Source: CAYYIS01 sp964470965 (GTDB lineage Bacteria; JAAXHH01; JABIQT01). Taken from it: DNA of 64,000 nucleotides. The notes under the pieces are model-generated. The model made no database searches. It saw only the letters and a program-made list of their open reading frames with translations, and had not been told where the DNA came from. The position numbers were made by a program, and so were the translations under genes. How positions within the stretch are numbered: position 1 is the stretch's first letter; the number at the start of each line of letters is the position of its first letter. The stretch spans positions 62,001 through 126,000 of the forward strand of contig CAYYIS010000004.1 in NCBI GenBank assembly GCA_964470965.1, read 5' to 3'. This document shows positions 43,221 to 51,426 of this stretch, in pieces.

Positions 43221-44351
43221 TTATACCTCCAGCACCTTCTCCAACTGAGTCAAATTCTCATACCCGTCATCCGTGAGCCACACGTTGTCCTCTATTCGAA
43301 CGCCGCCGCTATCCGTGTAATACAGTCCCGGTTCGACCGTTACTATCTGGCCGGTCTTCAATGTCTGGGGCACCGGAGAGATACGGGGCGGTTCGTGGAC
43401 TTCCAGCCCGAACCCGTGGCCGGTGCCGTGGAAGAAACCCTGCATGCGTCCTTCTTTTTTACCGGTTTCGTAGCCTTTATCCCTGAAGAACACTTCTACT
43501 GATTTATGGATCGCCGCACCGTCCGCACCGCCCTTCAGCTGTTCGAACACGATGTGCTGAGCCTCCTGCACGGTATCATACTGGCGTTTGAGTGCGTCTG
43601 AAGCCGGTCCTTTGACGACCGTACGCGTGATGTCGGCATAGTATCCCGTGGTAGCATCTTTGGGGAATACATCCATGATGATCGGCTCCCCGGACCGCAG
43701 CGCACCGGTACCGGAATTATGCGGGTCGCATCCGTGAAGACCGCCTGCCGCAATCGTATGCTCCGCGATGCAGTCCCGTTCCAGTAGATGGATATTGATC
43801 AGGCGCTTGATGTCCTCCGAGGTGAGTACCCCTCCCGGGCCATGGAGTACGCCGTCTTTCACTGTGGCCTCGCTGATAGCCGCGATAGCCACCCGTATGG
43901 CAGATTCCGTATGGCGGGATGCCGCGGAAATGCAGTCTACTTCCCGGCGCGATTTGATGGTGCGCCGTTCAAAAAACGGATCGTGCCTGACCGACACGGC
44001 GATGCCCTGTTCTCTGAGATGGTCCGCATAGCCCACCGGAAAAGCGCTGGGAACCAATACAGAATTGATTGCTCTTTCGTTCAACACTTCCGTGACGATA
44101 TCCGTTAGTTTGGTTGAATTCACCCTTCTTTTATTGATCTTTTCCATGTGGGCGGACAGGGACAGCACCTCATCTACATCCGCCTGCTCCTTTGCCCTAT
44201 CGATCTCCAGATCGCTCATTACCACCGTTTTCGTTCCGTTATGCTCGAGGTAGATGAACGGATCGGGCACGAACATTTTCACGGCATACAGCATGTCGGC
44301 GTTTCCTTCACTCGCAGCTATCATAAGAATGGTGTCGTTGGTATCTGTCAT
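43221..44351 (-). CDS. M24 Xaa-Pro aminopeptidase family metallopeptidase
   Basis: A 376-residue pita-bread-fold peptidase that removes an N-terminal residue before proline, or a related creatinase-type hydrolase. The five metal ligands are visible: IIMDVFPKD and YYADITRT (two aspartates), GFFHGTGHGFGLEVHE (histidine), VTVEPGLY (glutamate) and VRIEDNVW (glutamate). An N-terminal creatinase-like domain of about 150 residues precedes it. It is the last gene of the minus-strand run that includes dienelactone hydrolase, thiolase and MurD, starting 10 bases after the hydrolase stop. Cytoplasmic. Confidence 0.87.
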   Translation of the reverse strand: MTDTNDTILMIAASEGNADMLYAVKMFVPDPFIYLEHNGTKTVVMSDLEIDRAKEQADVDEVLSLSAHMEKINKRRVNSTKLTDIVTEVLNERAINSVLVPSAFPVGYADHLREQGIAVSVRHDPFFERRTIKSRREVDCISAASRHTESAIRVAIAAISEATVKDGVLHGPGGVLTSEDIKRLINIHLLERDCIAEHTIAAGGLHGCDPHNSGTGALRSGEPIIMDVFPKDATTGYYADITRTVVKGPASDALKRQYDTVQEAQHIVFEQLKGGADGAAIHKSVEVFFRDKGYETGKKEGRMQGFFHGTGHGFGLEVHEPPRISPVPQTLKTGQIVTVEPGLYYTDSGGVRIEDNVWLTDDGYENLTQLEKVLEV

Positions 44352-44361
44352 TTATTCATCC

Positions 44362-45201
44362 TTATTTCATATGTTTATGAAGAAATGAGAGCATCCGTTT
44401 CCAGGCGTCCTCTGCCATGTCCTGTCGGTAGGATTCGCGGGTGTCGTTGAAAAACGCATGCGGGGCGTTGGGATATATTTTGATCTGGAATGCCTTCCGT
44501 TTGGCCATTAGTTCGTTCTTGAGACGCTTGACATCATCCACGGGTACCACATGGTCGGAGCTACCGAAAATGCCTAGTATTGGGCAGGAGACGTTTTCGA
44601 CCACATCAATGGGAGCATTCGGCCTGGAATCGGTCCGACGCGGATACGCCACACGGCCATAGAAATCCACCGCTGCCCTCAAGCGGACAGACTGCGCCGA
44701 CAGCAGAAAGGAATACAGTCCCCCCATACAGAATCCAACCGATGCAATCCGGCGGTGGTCCACGAAGGTCAGTACCGACAGATGTTCTATAGTGGCTTCC
44801 AGGTCCATGAGAAACCGTTCATCCGGTATTGATCTGGTAAGCCGGCGCATGGCAATCAAATCCCGCCGATTTTCGATCGGCGCTTCCCTGGTATACAGGT
44901 CCGGGGCGATCGCAACATAGCCTTCACGAGCGAAGCGTACCGCAATATCCTTTATGTGCGGCACGAGACCGAACAGTTCATGTATGAGAAGAATAGCAGG
45001 ATAGGAACCGGGTTGCTCCGGTCGGGCGATGTAACCGAATATCTCCTCATCTCCTACCGAAAATGGTGCCAACGCCGCCATCACCGGTGCTTTGGACGGG
45101 GCGGGAGACTCACTGTGCTTCAATTCACCGGCAAGGCCGGCTAGCCCTTTGAGCCCCTGGCGAACGAAATCCCGCCGGTTGAATTTGGGCCTTTCGTCCA
45201 T
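44362..45201 (-). CDS. Dienelactone hydrolase family protein
   Basis: A 279-residue alpha/beta hydrolase. The start at 45201 lies four bases after the thiolase stop, with GGAG upstream. An N-terminal NRRDFVRQGLKGLAGLAG resembles a weak twin-arginine signal, so export is possible but not certain. The catalytic triad follows dienelactone hydrolase: the nucleophile cysteine in VGFCMGGLYS, aspartate in GSSDHVVP, and histidine in NAPHAFFN. The LIHELFGLVPH segment carries the glutamate that assists. It would hydrolyse a lactone or ester. Neighbours suggest a link to acyl-CoA metabolism, but the substrate is not known. Confidence 0.85.
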   Translation of the reverse strand: MDERPKFNRRDFVRQGLKGLAGLAGELKHSESPAPSKAPVMAALAPFSVGDEEIFGYIARPEQPGSYPAILLIHELFGLVPHIKDIAVRFAREGYVAIAPDLYTREAPIENRRDLIAMRRLTRSIPDERFLMDLEATIEHLSVLTFVDHRRIASVGFCMGGLYSFLLSAQSVRLRAAVDFYGRVAYPRRTDSRPNAPIDVVENVSCPILGIFGSSDHVVPVDDVKRLKNELMAKRKAFQIKIYPNAPHAFFNDTRESYRQDMAEDAWKRMLSFLHKHMK

Positions 45202-45205
45202 AGCC

Positions 45206-46420
45206 TTACTCCACGGCGACCACGGCGGCGATGCCCTGTCCGCCACCGATGCAGGCGGAGGCGACGCCATGGGTTTTTCCTCGGCGGCGCAGTTCATACA
45301 GCAGCGTCAGTACCAGCCGGGTGCCTGTGGCGCCCAGAGGATGTCCCAGAGCGATAGCCCCGCCGTTGACGTTCACGCGATCTCGATCGAGCGCCAACTC
45401 TTTTTCTACCGCGAGGTACTGGCCGGCGAAGGCTTCGTTGATCTCGAACAGATCTATATCGCCCAGCGCGAGCCCGGCCCGTTTCAGGGCGCCTCGGATG
45501 GCGGGTGCGGGACCGATCCCCATGATCTCGGGTTCCACAGCGGCTACATGCCAGGCCACAAGACGTCCCAAGGGCTTCGTACCGCGGGAGTCTGCATAGC
45601 TGCGAGAGGAGAGGATCAGCGAGGCCGCACCATCCACTATGCCGCTCGCGTTTCCGGCCGTGACCATACTGTCCCCGCCGAACGCCGGCCGGAGTTTTGC
45701 CAGTTTTTCGACCGAAGTGTCCGCGACGTAATGATCGTCGCTGCCAATAATGGTGACATCACCGCTGCGGCCTTTTATTTCTATCGGCGTGATCTCCGGC
45801 TCCAATGTGCCTTCCAACGTCGCACGGGCGCCGGCCTGATGGCTGCGACAGGCATAGGCGTCCTGATCTTCCCGACTAATTCCGTATTTTAGAGAGAGAT
45901 TATCCGACGTTTTAGCCATCGGACAACCGCACCGTTCATCCGTGAATGCGGACAGTAACATATCTTCCATGTTGCCGCCTCCGAGCCGGAGCCCTTCCCG
46001 GGCGCCGCGAATCACAAACGGTGACTGACTGAGATTCTCCGAACCTGTTGCCGCTACTAGTTTCGCCTCGTCGAGCAGGATGAGGTGAGCGCCGGAAACC
46101 AGCGCCTGGAGGCCGGAACCGCACAGCCGGTTGACCGTCATGGCCGGCGTATCGATCGTACAACCGGCCTCGAGCGCCACATGACGTGCTGCATATATAG
46201 GATTCTCACTGGTCTGAATCGCATTGCCCAGAACCAGGTGGTCTATCTCCTCCGGCGCTACCTCCGAGCGCCGGAGCGCTTCCTTCGTAGCGATGGCGCC
46301 GAGATCCACGACTGACAGATGCGCCAGCTTGCCGCTGGCACCTCCCGTCCCGGTCCTACCGCCGATCCACTCAGCCATAGGTGTGCGTGCGCCTTCCAGT
46401 ACAACGATATCGTACATCAT
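45206..46420 (-). CDS. Thiolase (acetyl-CoA C-acetyltransferase)
   Basis: A 404-residue thiolase, condensing or cleaving acyl-CoA units by Claisen chemistry. C100 in TVNRLCGSGLQA is the acyl-accepting cysteine, H360 in GGAIALGHPLGATG activates it, and C390 in SACIGGGQG is the base. It lies nine bases after the 3-hydroxyacyl-CoA dehydrogenase gene. The pair would interconvert acetyl-CoA, acetoacetyl-CoA and 3-hydroxybutyryl-CoA, for beta-oxidation or butanoate/PHB metabolism. An ATG one codon in (46417) is an alternative start. Confidence 0.92.
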   Translation of the reverse strand: MMYDIVVLEGARTPMAEWIGGRTGTGGASGKLAHLSVVDLGAIATKEALRRSEVAPEEIDHLVLGNAIQTSENPIYAARHVALEAGCTIDTPAMTVNRLCGSGLQALVSGAHLILLDEAKLVAATGSENLSQSPFVIRGAREGLRLGGGNMEDMLLSAFTDERCGCPMAKTSDNLSLKYGISREDQDAYACRSHQAGARATLEGTLEPEITPIEIKGRSGDVTIIGSDDHYVADTSVEKLAKLRPAFGGDSMVTAGNASGIVDGAASLILSSRSYADSRGTKPLGRLVAWHVAAVEPEIMGIGPAPAIRGALKRAGLALGDIDLFEINEAFAGQYLAVEKELALDRDRVNVNGGAIALGHPLGATGTRLVLTLLYELRRRGKTHGVASACIGGGQGIAAVVAVE

Positions 46421-46429
46421 ATATTCCTT

Positions 46430-47281
46430 TTATTGATATTCATAAAACCCGCGGCCGCTTTTGCGCCCCATGTAGCCGGCGGCCACCATCTTCCGGAGGA
46501 GCGCCGGGGCGGCATAACGTTCTGAACGGAATGCGTCGTAGAGCACGTCTGCGATGAACAACGTCGTGTCTAAACCGATGAAATCAAGGAGCTTGATCGG
46601 TCCCATGGGGTGACTGCATCCCAGAACCATTCCGGAATCGATATCATCGGGTGAAGCAGTATCTGATTCCACCAACCTGATGGCATCGAGCAGATAAGGA
46701 ATCAGTAGATAATTGACGATGAAACCGGGTGTATCCTTAGCTATTATAACCTTCTTCCCCAGAGATTCTCCGAAAGCTCGCCCGATTGCGATCGTCTCGT
46801 CGTCAGTATCCAGGCCGATGACTATCTCGATCAGAGGCATGATCGGCACGGGATTGAAAAAGTGCAGCCCCACTACCTGGTTCCGCCGATTCGTTGCCGC
46901 GGCCAGTTCTGTGATGGAAATTGTAGAAGTGTTACTGGCGAGAATCGCGTGCGCCGGGGTCACGCTACAGAGTTCCTGAAATACCGCTTTCTTAACATCC
47001 GGATTCTCAGTCACCGCCTCGATCACAATGTCGCACCCATGGAGACCGTTCAGATCTGTGGTTCCGGTGATACGCCCGAGTGCAGCTTTTTTGTCGGCTT
47101 CGTCGAGCTTTCCTTTCTTTACCGTACCGTCGAGGATCTTTTCTATGCGCCCGATCCCTTTTTCCAACAGTTCGTCCGAAGCCTCCCGAACAATCGTATG
47201 ATAGCCCGCCTGTGCCGCTACCTGCGTTATCCCGCCGCCCATCAGGCCGCATCCGACTACGCCGACAGTCTTAATCGTCAT
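46430..47281 (-). CDS. hbd: 3-hydroxybutyryl-CoA dehydrogenase
   Basis: A 283-residue NAD-dependent 3-hydroxyacyl-CoA dehydrogenase (Hbd/PaaH type). TVGVVGCGLMGGGITQVAA is the N-terminal GxGxxG NAD site. ILASNTSTISITELAAAT and VVGLHFFNPVPIMPLIEIV give the catalytic serine-asparagine and histidine region, and DTPGFIVNYLL the hinge. The C-terminal domain has MGPIKLLDFIGLDT and RKSGRGFYEY. It precedes thiolase by nine bases and is 25 bases after the exonuclease gene, within the minus-strand operon. Confidence 0.92.
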   Translation of the reverse strand: MTIKTVGVVGCGLMGGGITQVAAQAGYHTIVREASDELLEKGIGRIEKILDGTVKKGKLDEADKKAALGRITGTTDLNGLHGCDIVIEAVTENPDVKKAVFQELCSVTPAHAILASNTSTISITELAAATNRRNQVVGLHFFNPVPIMPLIEIVIGLDTDDETIAIGRAFGESLGKKVIIAKDTPGFIVNYLLIPYLLDAIRLVESDTASPDDIDSGMVLGCSHPMGPIKLLDFIGLDTTLFIADVLYDAFRSERYAAPALLRKMVAAGYMGRKSGRGFYEYQ

Positions 47282-47306
47282 GTGTACCTCCAGAATTGCT
47301 CATTCT

Positions 47307-48182
47307 TCATTCTAACAAACAAAATAAAAGATCACCCATGGACACCAGGTCCAGCGCATTGTGTTCCAGGATAGGGCTCAGCAACGCGGCGTTGCCTGTT
47401 CGTACGAACAAATGATACGTATCCGGAATTTCCGCGCCAGGGATATCGCCGTCACGTGCCTTCTGGCCGCAAATCCAACGCTCCAGCGTCTCTAAGCGGC
47501 AGTCCGGTAACTTGTCACCCCATCGCCGCCTGGACGGATGTAGAAGATCGAGATGATGGCGTGGAAACCGGCACCGGACCGCATTGGCAAAATAACGATC
47601 CCGAATAAACGGTGCATCGAACGTTTTGCCGTTGAACGTGATCATGCAGTCGAACCTGACAAATCTTTCAGCCAAGTCCTCAAGCAACGCCCCCTCCTCA
47701 GAATAGTCACGTGCCAGCAACTGGCTGATCTTTATTTTGCCCGCCTCCAGATACATCAGGCCGACCAAGAAAAGAGGATTGCCGGCAAATCCGGTGGTCT
47801 CGATATCAAGATATAGAATCCGTTCCGGTTCCGGTCCAATCAGCGATCGGTACTGCGCGGGCAGCGTATCCTCCGTTTCCGGTGACCAGTCCCTGAGCGA
47901 GAGATGTCGTTCTGACATGGCGTCTATCTCAGGATGCAGAAAATGAGGGTCCGGTTCCACCAAATAGAATCGGCCCGAGGCGGTTTGGACTTCAATACCG
48001 TCTAGCACCTCTCCGATGGATTTATCCGATGGAATGTTCACATCCCGCTCAAGGAACACCTGTGCCGCCAGCCGCAGACGTTCCTTGAATGGGGATACAA
48101 CCGGAATTACAGAATCCTTCGGTGTATCGGTGCATTTCCCATCCGCCAGCCGTTTACGTAGTTCATCTGATAGCATGGTCAT
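47307..48182 (-). CDS. YprB-like DEDD exonuclease (RNase H-like)
   Basis: A 291-residue protein whose C-terminal two thirds match the YprB RNase-H-like exonuclease domain. LYLDIETTGFAG gives the first aspartate and glutamate, ITFNGKTFDAPF the second aspartate, and EHNALDLVSM the final histidine-aspartate. It would trim DNA or RNA 3' ends with two metal ions. The N-terminal 110 residues lack a clear domain. Its start overlaps the murD stop as TAATG (one shared base), so translation is coupled, a link not expected from function. Confidence 0.8.
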   Translation of the reverse strand: MTMLSDELRKRLADGKCTDTPKDSVIPVVSPFKERLRLAAQVFLERDVNIPSDKSIGEVLDGIEVQTASGRFYLVEPDPHFLHPEIDAMSERHLSLRDWSPETEDTLPAQYRSLIGPEPERILYLDIETTGFAGNPLFLVGLMYLEAGKIKISQLLARDYSEEGALLEDLAERFVRFDCMITFNGKTFDAPFIRDRYFANAVRCRFPRHHLDLLHPSRRRWGDKLPDCRLETLERWICGQKARDGDIPGAEIPDTYHLFVRTGNAALLSPILEHNALDLVSMGDLLFCLLE

Positions 48183-49534
48183 TACCGGACAAGCTCTTTA
48201 AACCGGTTTCCTCGATCTTCATAGTTTTCAAACATATCATAGCTCGCACAGCCGGGTGACAGGACGACTACGTCACCCTTAGTCGCGAGTGCCTGGGATT
48301 GTGTAATGGCGGCGTCCATAGTTGCGCACCGTACGATATCAGGTATGAATCCCGTTCGGCGCCTGAGAATCGCCTGTTCGATGGCCTCGGCGGTTTTTCC
48401 TATCAATACGACGGCCCTGGCATTTCGAACGATTTCATCCGCCATGTGTCCAAAGTCCACCCCCTTATCGTACCCGCCAGCGATCAAAATGATGGGCGCA
48501 TCAAACGCCCGAAGTGCGGTGATGGTCGATTCCGGCGTCGTGCATGCCGAATCGTTATAATAGCGAATGCCGTCTCGCTCCGTGACGTACTCAACCCGGT
48601 GCGGCACCCCTCGGAATTCCATGACCGCACGCTGGATCACAGCCGATGGCACCTCGCAGACACAGGCGGCGGTTATGGCTGCCAAGGCGTTGGCCAAATT
48701 ATGAGGTCCGGGGATTCTGAGATCATTTATTCCACAGATGGCGCGCTCATGGCCTTTCTGCCGGAATATAATCTCCGATCCCTGAAGAAAAGCGCCCTCC
48801 GATACGGTCTCCGCGAGGCTGAAGAGCAGAACTTTACCCTTACATGTTTGCGCCCTGTCGCGCAACAGTGGATCGTCCGCATTAAGAATAGCAATGTCGT
48901 CCCATGAATGAGAGAGCAAAACTTGCTGTTTGGAAGCGACGTAATCTTCGAACGAGCCGTGCCAGTCCATATGATTAGGCGTCAGATTCGTCCAGATGCT
49001 GATGTGCGGACTGCGGTCGATCCAGGAGAGCCGCTTCAACTGGAAGCTGGACAGCTCCAACGTTACTATCGTGTCCTCCGGTATCGCATCGAGTTCATTC
49101 AGGATCGATTTTCCGATGTTGCCGCCGACAACCGTTCGGGGATCATGCTCTTTTAATATGGCGCCCAGTAGACTCGTGGTCGTAGTTTTTCCATTGCTTC
49201 CGGTTATGCCGATGATCGGCGCGGGACAACGTTCGAAGACCAGGTTGATCTCGGTTGTAATCCTAATGCCATGGTCACGGGCCAGTTGAAGAAAGACGTT
49301 GTCTTCTTTGACTGCCGGCGAGACCACTACCAAATCCGCGCCCAGGATATCTTCCTCGCGATGTCTTTCAAGCACGAACCGCACGGGTACATCCTGCAGT
49401 TCATCCAGGGACGACCGCAGCGTTTCCGCATCTCTTAAATCCGTCACAGTGACCCGATCCCCGCGTCCGGAGAAGAACCGGGCGGCAGCAACGCCACCGC
49501 TGAAGAGTCCGAGTCCCAAAATGGTTACATTCAT
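48182..49534 (-). CDS. murD: UDP-N-acetylmuramoylalanine-D-glutamate ligase
   Basis: A 450-residue Mur ligase that adds D-glutamate to UDP-MurNAc-L-Ala with ATP, in cytoplasmic peptidoglycan precursor synthesis. The N-terminal Rossmann-like domain begins NVTILGLGLFSGGVAAARFF. The central P-loop is GITGSNGKTTTTSLLG (residues 109-124). LELSSFQL and NLTPNHMDWHGSF are MurD-typical, FRGVPHRVEYV starts the C-terminal domain, and LSPGCASYDMFENYEDRG is the MurD signature near the end. Unusually for this family it is not in a mra/dcw cluster; its neighbours are an exonuclease and acyl-CoA genes. Confidence 0.93.
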   Translation of the reverse strand: MNVTILGLGLFSGGVAAARFFSGRGDRVTVTDLRDAETLRSSLDELQDVPVRFVLERHREEDILGADLVVVSPAVKEDNVFLQLARDHGIRITTEINLVFERCPAPIIGITGSNGKTTTTSLLGAILKEHDPRTVVGGNIGKSILNELDAIPEDTIVTLELSSFQLKRLSWIDRSPHISIWTNLTPNHMDWHGSFEDYVASKQQVLLSHSWDDIAILNADDPLLRDRAQTCKGKVLLFSLAETVSEGAFLQGSEIIFRQKGHERAICGINDLRIPGPHNLANALAAITAACVCEVPSAVIQRAVMEFRGVPHRVEYVTERDGIRYYNDSACTTPESTITALRAFDAPIILIAGGYDKGVDFGHMADEIVRNARAVVLIGKTAEAIEQAILRRRTGFIPDIVRCATMDAAITQSQALATKGDVVVLSPGCASYDMFENYEDRGNRFKELVR

Positions 49535-49556
49535 AATACGTAAGACGTTAATTTCC

Positions 49557-49585
49557 TTGACAGCATGCTACGGCCTTGGTAAGAT
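49557..49585 (+). promoter_or_regulatory. Promoter-like hexamers antisense to a glycosyltransferase gene
   Basis: TTGACA (49557-49562), a 17-base spacer and TAAGAT (49580-49585) on the plus strand, pointing into the 3' end of the minus-strand gene at 49608-50357. No plus-strand gene follows before 50417. Confidence 0.3.
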
Positions 49586-49607
49586 AAGCAGGCTATTAAC
49601 ATAGTGT

Positions 49608-50357
49608 TCATTCCATAAGTTGCAGTTGTGAACGCATGGATTCCAGCACTGCAAACGAAACGGGAGCCTGCTCCTGACGGAGGGTGGCCATAGTGGATCG
49701 GAAATCCTCTATAGTATCCACATCGAGAAGCGGCGTCTTTTCGAACACGGAATGGGTGATTTGTTTCGACCGCAACAGATGAATGGTTTCCTGCAGTTCA
49801 GAACCGGAACTCCATTTCGAGATCCTGAAAATGTTGTGGTGCCGACTCATCCCGATCATATTGTAGGCACCGTCAAAAGCAGGAACGAGAACAATATCGT
49901 CCGAATCAAGCTGATGAAAAACCTGTTCGACGATCGATTCGGATACATAGGGAAAATCGCTTCCTGATATGATGACCCGTTGATACCGATCCAGCAGCAC
50001 CTTGAAGATCCGGTTCATCATATCGCCGAGATTGTCACCCTGAACCGCCTGGTACAAGACATTATCACCAGTTATCGCTCGAAACAAAGTGTCATGTTCT
50101 GGTTGTGAGGTACCCAGATAAAGATGGTAGGCATCGCCTTGATGCGCTCGAAACCGGTCGGTTAGAAATGCCCGGTAAAGATCCGCGGCCAGGTGTTGTG
50201 CCTTTTCATCCCCGATCGGTGTGCCGGTATGGTCGCGGATGTGTTTTAAGCCGTTGAAACCGTTGTCTTCCGTACCATTTACCAGGCGTGTTTTAACCGA
50301 GCCTGGTTCAGGATACTTGGCTAACAGAAGCAATGCTCCGGGATGCCTGGACTTCAT
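49608..50357 (-). CDS. DUF2064/TIGR04282 glycosyltransferase-like protein
   Basis: A 249-residue nucleotide-diphospho-sugar transferase-like protein of the TIGR04282 group. The N-terminus ALLLLAKYPEPGSVKTRLV is the family signature, with a lysine-arginine pair for the nucleotide phosphates. VIISGSDFPYVSESIVEQVF is the metal-binding strand (here SGSDFP, usually 'GSDcP'), and IVLVPAFDGAYNMIGMS the pocket. Members are linked to arsenosugar biosynthesis in some bacteria, but no arsenic genes are present. Its start at 50357 is close to and divergent from the MtnK-like gene, and overlaps a longer upstream frame of it. Confidence 0.82.
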   Translation of the reverse strand: MKSRHPGALLLLAKYPEPGSVKTRLVNGTEDNGFNGLKHIRDHTGTPIGDEKAQHLAADLYRAFLTDRFRAHQGDAYHLYLGTSQPEHDTLFRAITGDNVLYQAVQGDNLGDMMNRIFKVLLDRYQRVIISGSDFPYVSESIVEQVFHQLDSDDIVLVPAFDGAYNMIGMSRHHNIFRISKWSSGSELQETIHLLRSKQITHSVFEKTPLLDVDTIEDFRSTMATLRQEQAPVSFAVLESMRSQLQLME

Positions 50358-50393
50358 GTCAACGCCTTCGCACCTTACGAGTTAATCTGCATG

Positions 50394-50428
50394 CTCTTTA
50401 TGATACTCGACTCTTTATGATACTCGAC
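50394..50428 (+). repeat. 17-bp tandem duplication over the MtnK-like start
   Basis: CTCTTTATGATACTCGA occurs twice in a row (period 17, 50394-50427, plus one more matching base). Each copy carries an ATG; only the second (50417) is in frame with the kinase. The first ATG (50400) opens a different frame. The duplication doubles the start region and separates any upstream ribosome site from the real start. Confidence 0.85.
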
Positions 50429-51403
50429 AAAGATAACGTCGCCGAATATGTTCACGCAAGACATCTTTTGCATGTGCCAAAAGGCTCCGATTATTCAGTA
50501 GAAGCGCTTGGAGGCGGCTTTCTTAATACCGTACTGCGTGTCCAGAGCGGTGGTAATTCCGTGATCGTCAAACAGGCGCTCGACGCGCTGCGATCGTTTC
50601 CTGATTTGAAGGTCTCCACCGACCGGATCGTGTTCGAACGTAAAGCCCTGGATGTGGTCAACAAAATGTTTCCGGAAGGCACGGCACCGCCTGTTTTGGA
50701 TTTTGATGACGAAAATCGGATCCTGGTCATGGGTGACCTGGGCACCACGCCACTTCTGGAACAACAACTGATCGATGGCAATGTGGATCCTGACACACCC
50801 ATCCGGCTCGGTAAGTTCCTGGCGGACCTGCACCGCGATACACTGGACAATGAATCACTGCGGCAGACGTTTAATAATGATGCCATGCAGCAGCTCCGCC
50901 TGAAGTTCTGCTTCTATTTCATGGAAGAACCGACGCTGCTCGATGCAGCCAAGCAGCTGGGAGCGCTGTTCACGGGGCAGAAGTGGGTGCTCCTTCATGG
51001 CGACTTCTGGACCGCGAGCGTCATGGCCGAAGCATCAGGCATCCATGTGTTCGATCTGGAATTTACCTACTATGGTCACCCCGCGCAGGATATCGGCTTC
51101 ATGATGGCGCATTATCTGTTGCACGCCTACAACACTCCGCGTGTGGCCGAAGCTATTTTCTCTGCCGTTGGCCGATTCTGGGAGACCTATAAGCGTGGCT
51201 TGGGGACCACCCTTCCGGACGGCACAGAAACTGCGGCCCTGCAGCAGGCGGGAATCGAGATGCTGTTCCGTATCGACGGTATCAATCAGGTCAAGTACAT
51301 CAAGGACGACGACATAAAAACCCGCATCCGTATCGCAGCTAGGCGGCTGATGCTGGATGGCGGAATCACAGTGGCAAGGATAGGTGATCTGGCAACCGGA
51401 TAG
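50417..51403 (+). CDS. MtnK-like (methylthioribose kinase-type) phosphotransferase
   Basis: A 328-residue kinase of the aminoglycoside-phosphotransferase/MtnK fold. VEALGGGFLNTVLRV is the glycine-rich loop, VIVKQAL the ATP lysine strand, and LVMGDLGTTPLLEQQL resembles the MtnK 'MEDL' strand. WVLLHGDFWTASVM holds the HGD catalytic aspartate (MtnK 'HGDLHTGS'), and HVFDLEFTYYGHPAQDIGF matches MtnK 'DPEFAFYG...DIG'. It may phosphorylate 5-methylthioribose or another pentose, but no mtn genes are near. The start lies in the second copy of a tandem repeat without a clear ribosome site. Confidence 0.8.
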   Translation: MILDKDNVAEYVHARHLLHVPKGSDYSVEALGGGFLNTVLRVQSGGNSVIVKQALDALRSFPDLKVSTDRIVFERKALDVVNKMFPEGTAPPVLDFDDENRILVMGDLGTTPLLEQQLIDGNVDPDTPIRLGKFLADLHRDTLDNESLRQTFNNDAMQQLRLKFCFYFMEEPTLLDAAKQLGALFTGQKWVLLHGDFWTASVMAEASGIHVFDLEFTYYGHPAQDIGFMMAHYLLHAYNTPRVAEAIFSAVGRFWETYKRGLGTTLPDGTETAALQQAGIEMLFRIDGINQVKYIKDDDIKTRIRIAARRLMLDGGITVARIGDLATG

Positions 51404-51426
51404 GTACTGGGTCAAAGGAGTATATC

